From an uncultured Blastococcus sp. (GTDB lineage Bacteria; Actinomycetota; Actinomycetes; Mycobacteriales; Antricoccaceae), in NCBI GenBank assembly GCA_946221975.1, contig CAMIGT010000046.1, forward strand, positions 1 through 7,814: a stretch of 7,814 bases of DNA, in the 5' to 3' direction. The position numbers were made by a program, and so were the translations under genes. How positions within the stretch are numbered: the first letter of the stretch is position 1; each line of letters opens with the position of its first letter. The notes under the pieces were generated by a model. That model saw only the letters and a list, made by a program, of their open reading frames with translations. It was not told where the DNA came from and did no database searches. Positions 5,865 through 7,814 of this stretch are shown here, in pieces.

Positions 5865-6970
5865 GCCAGACGAGTACGGCGCCCACCGCGACACCGGCGG
5901 CGCAGGGCCGGCGGTTGTCGTTCATCGACCGCTTCCTGCCGCTGTGGATCGCCGCGGCGATGGCACTCGGCCTCGCCGCGGGGCGCCTGATCCCCGGGAT
6001 CTCCGACGCGCTCGCGGCCGTGCAGCTCGACGGGATCTCGCTGCCGATCGCGCTCGGGTTGCTCGTCATGATGTACCCGCCACTGGCGAAGGTGCGCTAT
6101 GACCGGATGGGCGTGATCGCCCGCGACCGGCGCCTCATGGCGCTGAGTCTCACCCTCAACTGGCTGGTCGGCCCGGCGCTTATGTTCGCCCTCGCCTGGC
6201 TGCTCTTGCCCGACCTCCCGGAGTACCGCGCCGGATTGATCATCGTCGGGCTTGCGCGCTGCATCGCGATGGTGGTGATCTGGAACGACCTCGCGTGCGG
6301 TGATCGCGACGCCGCGGCGTTCCTGGTGGCCATCAACTCGCTGTTCCAGGTCGTCATGTTCGCCGTACTCGGCTGGTTCTACCTCGCCGTGCTGCCCGGG
6401 TGGCTCGGACTGCCCCAAGACGACCTCGACGTGTCGGTGTGGCAGATCGCCAAGTCGGTGCTGATCTTCCTCGGCATCCCGTTGCTCGCCGGCTATCTGT
6501 CGCGGCGCGTGCTGGAGCGGCGCCGTGGCCGGGAATGGTACGAAGGCACCTTCCTGCCACGCATCTCACCGTTCGCGCTCTACGGACTGCTCTTCACGAT
6601 CGTCGTCCTGTTTGCCCTGCAGGGCGACCAGATCATCAGCCGTCCCGGCGATGTCGCCCGGATCGCGCTGCCGCTCGTGCTCTACTTCGCGGTGATGTGG
6701 GGCCTGGCGTACGCCGCTGCCCGAGCCCTGCGACTGCCCTACGAACGGTCGGCGACGGTCGCTTTCACCGCTGCCGGCAACAACTTCGAGCTCGCGATCG
6801 CCGTCGCGATCGGCACCTTCGGAGCCGCAAGCGGTCAGGCGCTCGCGGGCGTGGTCGGCCCGCTCATCGAGGTCCCCGCGCTCGTCGCGCTCGTCTACGT
6901 CAGCCTGTGGCTGCGCCGCCGCGACCGCAATCGAGGCGACGCGGCCGTGAAGTCGGGAGGGCGCACATGA
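5861..6970 (+). CDS. acr3: Acr3-type arsenite efflux permease
   Basis: This 369-residue membrane transporter exports arsenite, using the proton motive force. About ten hydrophobic segments can be placed, near residues 26-46, 57-73, 92-116, 122-141, 150-179, 195-213, 236-255, 265-290, 297-321 and 325-350. The family's essential cysteine is in [19 protein letters not shown] (Cys134), and the conserved glutamate is in [18 protein letters not shown] (Glu310). These separate Acr3 from the unrelated ArsB antiporter. The N-terminal tail of about 20 residues is polar and the protein ends in a basic cytosolic tail. Translation starts at GTG 5861, overlapping the arsR stop as GTGA, behind a weak GGGCGGG sequence, so translational coupling to arsR is likely. 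The end overlaps arsC as ATGA. Confidence 0.95.
   Translation: MSQTSTAPTATPAAQGRRLSFIDRFLPLWIAAAMALGLAAGRLIPGISDALAAVQLDGISLPIALGLLVMMYPPLAKVRYDRMGVIARDRRLMALSLTLNWLVGPALMFALAWLLLPDLPEYRAGLIIVGLARCIAMVVIWNDLACGDRDAAAFLVAINSLFQVVMFAVLGWFYLAVLPGWLGLPQDDLDVSVWQIAKSVLIFLGIPLLAGYLSRRVLERRRGREWYEGTFLPRISPFALYGLLFTIVVLFALQGDQIISRPGDVARIALPLVLYFAVMWGLAYAAARALRLPYERSATVAFTAAGNNFELAIAVAIGTFGAASGQALAGVVGPLIEVPALVALVYVSLWLRRRDRNRGDAAVKSGGRT
6955..6961 (+). promoter_or_regulatory. Ribosome binding site of arsC
   Basis: GGGAGGG lies inside the end of acr3, 5 nt before ATG 6967, and supports that start. Confidence 0.7.
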
Positions 6971-7404
6971 CCGATGGCCGCCCGCTGGTGCTGTTCGTGT
7001 GCAAGAGCAACGCCGGGAAGTCTCAGATGGCCGAGGCCCTCATGCAGCAGGCCGCCGGCGACCGGATCGAGGTGGTGTCCGCCGGCACCAAGCCCGGCGC
7101 CGCCATCAACACCGAGTCGGCGGCCGCGGTCGCCGAGCTCGGCGCCGACATGTCCGGCGGCGTACCCAAACCAGTAGACCCCGACGTGCTACGCTCCGCC
7201 GACCGAGTCGTCGTACTCGGCCGGGAAGCGCAGCTCGATCCCGTCGACTCGATGAGGTCCACCATCGAGCGGTGGGAGACCGACGAGCCGTCCGAACGCG
7301 GCATCGAGGGGATGGAGCGGATGCGGCTGATCCGCGATGACATCGCGGCCCGCGTCCGCGCCCTCGCCGCCGACCTCACTGCGAGCCAAGGAGATCGTCC
7401 ATGA
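6967..7404 (+). CDS. arsC: Arsenate reductase, low-molecular-weight phosphatase fold, single cysteine
   Basis: This 145-residue cytosolic enzyme reduces arsenate to arsenite, the form exported by Acr3. The N-terminal active-site loop is [18 protein letters not shown] (8-25), with nucleophile Cys12. The usual C-x5-R loop reads C-x5-K here (Lys18), as I recall for actinobacterial ArsC proteins of the Corynebacterium ArsC1/ArsC2 group. Other family signatures are SAGTKPG (38-44) and [20 protein letters not shown] (101-120), where Asp106 is the likely general acid. Cys12 is the only cysteine, so the intramolecular disulfide cascade of thioredoxin-coupled ArsC is impossible. Reduction through mycothiol and mycoredoxin is the established alternative for this group and fits an actinobacterium. 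The gene overlaps acr3 and arsM by 4 bp each (both ATGA). A protein-tyrosine phosphatase activity is less likely given the operon. Confidence 0.93.
   Translation: MTDGRPLVLFVCKSNAGKSQMAEALMQQAAGDRIEVVSAGTKPGAAINTESAAAVAELGADMSGGVPKPVDPDVLRSADRVVVLGREAQLDPVDSMRSTIERWETDEPSERGIEGMERMRLIRDDIAARVRALAADLTASQGDRP
7388..7393 (+). promoter_or_regulatory. Ribosome binding site of arsM
   Basis: AAGGAG lies in the last codons of arsC, 7 nt before ATG 7401. It supports the arsM start and its independent as well as coupled translation. Confidence 0.8.
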
Positions 7405-7814
7405 CTGACATCCGCGAGACGGTACGCAACCGCTACGCCGAGGCTGCTCGGCAGATGAGCCAGTCGTCGTGCTGTGGCCCGACGACAGACCTGACCCGAA
7501 ACGACATCTTCGGGGCCACGCTGTACGACGGCGTCGAAGACGCGAGTCAGGCGGTCGAAGCCTCGCTCGGATGCGGGGTGCCCACGCAGGTCGCGCAGCT
7601 CGCCGAGGGCGAGACGGTGCTCGACCTCGGCTCGGGCGCCGGCGGGGACGCGCTCATCTCGGCGCGCCGGGTCGGTCCGACCGGCAAGGTCTACGGCCTC
7701 GACATGACCGACGAGATGCTCGCGCAGGCCCGCGCCAACGCGCAGGCCGTCGGCGCCGACAATGTCGAGTTCCTCAAGGGCTATCTCGAAGACATCCCGC
7801 TGCCGGACGACTCG
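7401..7814 (+). CDS. arsM: Arsenite S-adenosylmethyltransferase (5' part; runs off window)
   Basis: The first 138 residues of an ArsM-type enzyme, which methylates As(III) with S-adenosylmethionine, are visible. The N-terminal helix [13 protein letters not shown] is followed by SSCCGP (Cys24, Cys25), LYDGVE (41-46) and ASLGCGVP (54-61, Cys58), then the Rossmann SAM-binding loop [13 protein letters not shown] (73-85) and the acidic strand end [10 protein letters not shown] (98-107). Cys58 lies where ArsM proteins have the first core arsenic-binding cysteine (SLGCG-P context). The later cysteines needed for catalysis would be beyond the window. Family members are about 260-280 residues or longer. 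It starts at ATG 7401 overlapping the arsC stop (ATGA) behind AAGGAG. Methylation may complement efflux by Acr3. A generic SAM methyltransferase is the alternative, but the operon and cysteine pattern argue against it. Confidence 0.92.
   Translation, partial: MTDIRETVRNRYAEAARQMSQSSCCGPTTDLTRNDIFGATLYDGVEDASQAVEASLGCGVPTQVAQLAEGETVLDLGSGAGGDALISARRVGPTGKVYGLDMTDEMLAQARANAQAVGADNVEFLKGYLEDIPLPDDS

Noticed and set aside
5798..6418. Minus-strand open frame across the arsR/acr3 junction
   Set aside because: Its translation has no membrane or domain character, and it lies opposite two confidently identified ars genes.
6400..6966. Upstream extension of the arsC frame through acr3
   Set aside because: The extension is an Arg/Ala-rich shadow of acr3. 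The true start at 6967 has a GGGAGGG site and begins just before the active-site loop.
1..7814. CRISPR arrays, tRNA genes, insertion sequences or integration sites
   Set aside because: I saw no spaced direct repeats, cloverleaf-like sequences, transposase motifs or terminal inverted repeats. Almost all of the window is occupied by ordinary genes.

Overview
The window looks like chromosomal DNA of a high-GC actinobacterium. The evidence is strong G/C preference at third codon positions, many stop/start overlaps of the GTGA or ATGA kind, actinobacterial-style acyl-CoA carboxylase and FadD-like genes, and an arsenate reductase of the single-cysteine type known from Corynebacterium. The genus cannot be fixed from this sequence alone. 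I see no mobile element, RNA gene or CRISPR array.

Left part (1 to about 5411) is an acyl-CoA metabolism locus. On the minus strand a carboxyltransferase (beta) subunit gene (1437-3029) is followed, with coupled translation, by a biotin carboxylase (alpha) subunit gene that runs off the left edge. Together they encode a biotin-dependent acyl-CoA carboxylase of the methylcrotonyl/geranyl-CoA or AccD2 class, substrate unknown. A TetR-family repressor gene (3145-3777) is divergent from them across a 115-bp gap. That gap holds a near-perfect 24-bp palindrome overlapping candidate promoters for both directions, so the regulator probably controls the carboxylase operon and itself. Convergent with the regulator, after a 47-bp gap containing a hairpin, is an AMP-forming acyl-CoA synthetase (3825-5411, minus strand). 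It may activate the acid whose CoA ester is processed by the pathway.

Right part (5520 to the right edge) is a compact arsenic-resistance operon on the plus strand: arsR (As(III)-responsive repressor), acr3 (arsenite efflux permease), arsC (single-cysteine arsenate reductase) and arsM (arsenite methyltransferase, cut by the window end). Each gene overlaps the next by exactly 4 bp. Logically, ArsC reduces arsenate to arsenite, Acr3 exports it, ArsM methylates what remains, and ArsR senses arsenite through cysteines and represses the set. The arsR start codon lies so close to a candidate -10 element that the operon mRNA may be leaderless.

The window holds no obviously unknown system. The most notable points are the carboxylase/TetR regulatory palindrome, the C-x5-Lys active-site loop of ArsC, the complete four-gene coupling of the ars operon, and the unassigned substrate of the carboxylase.
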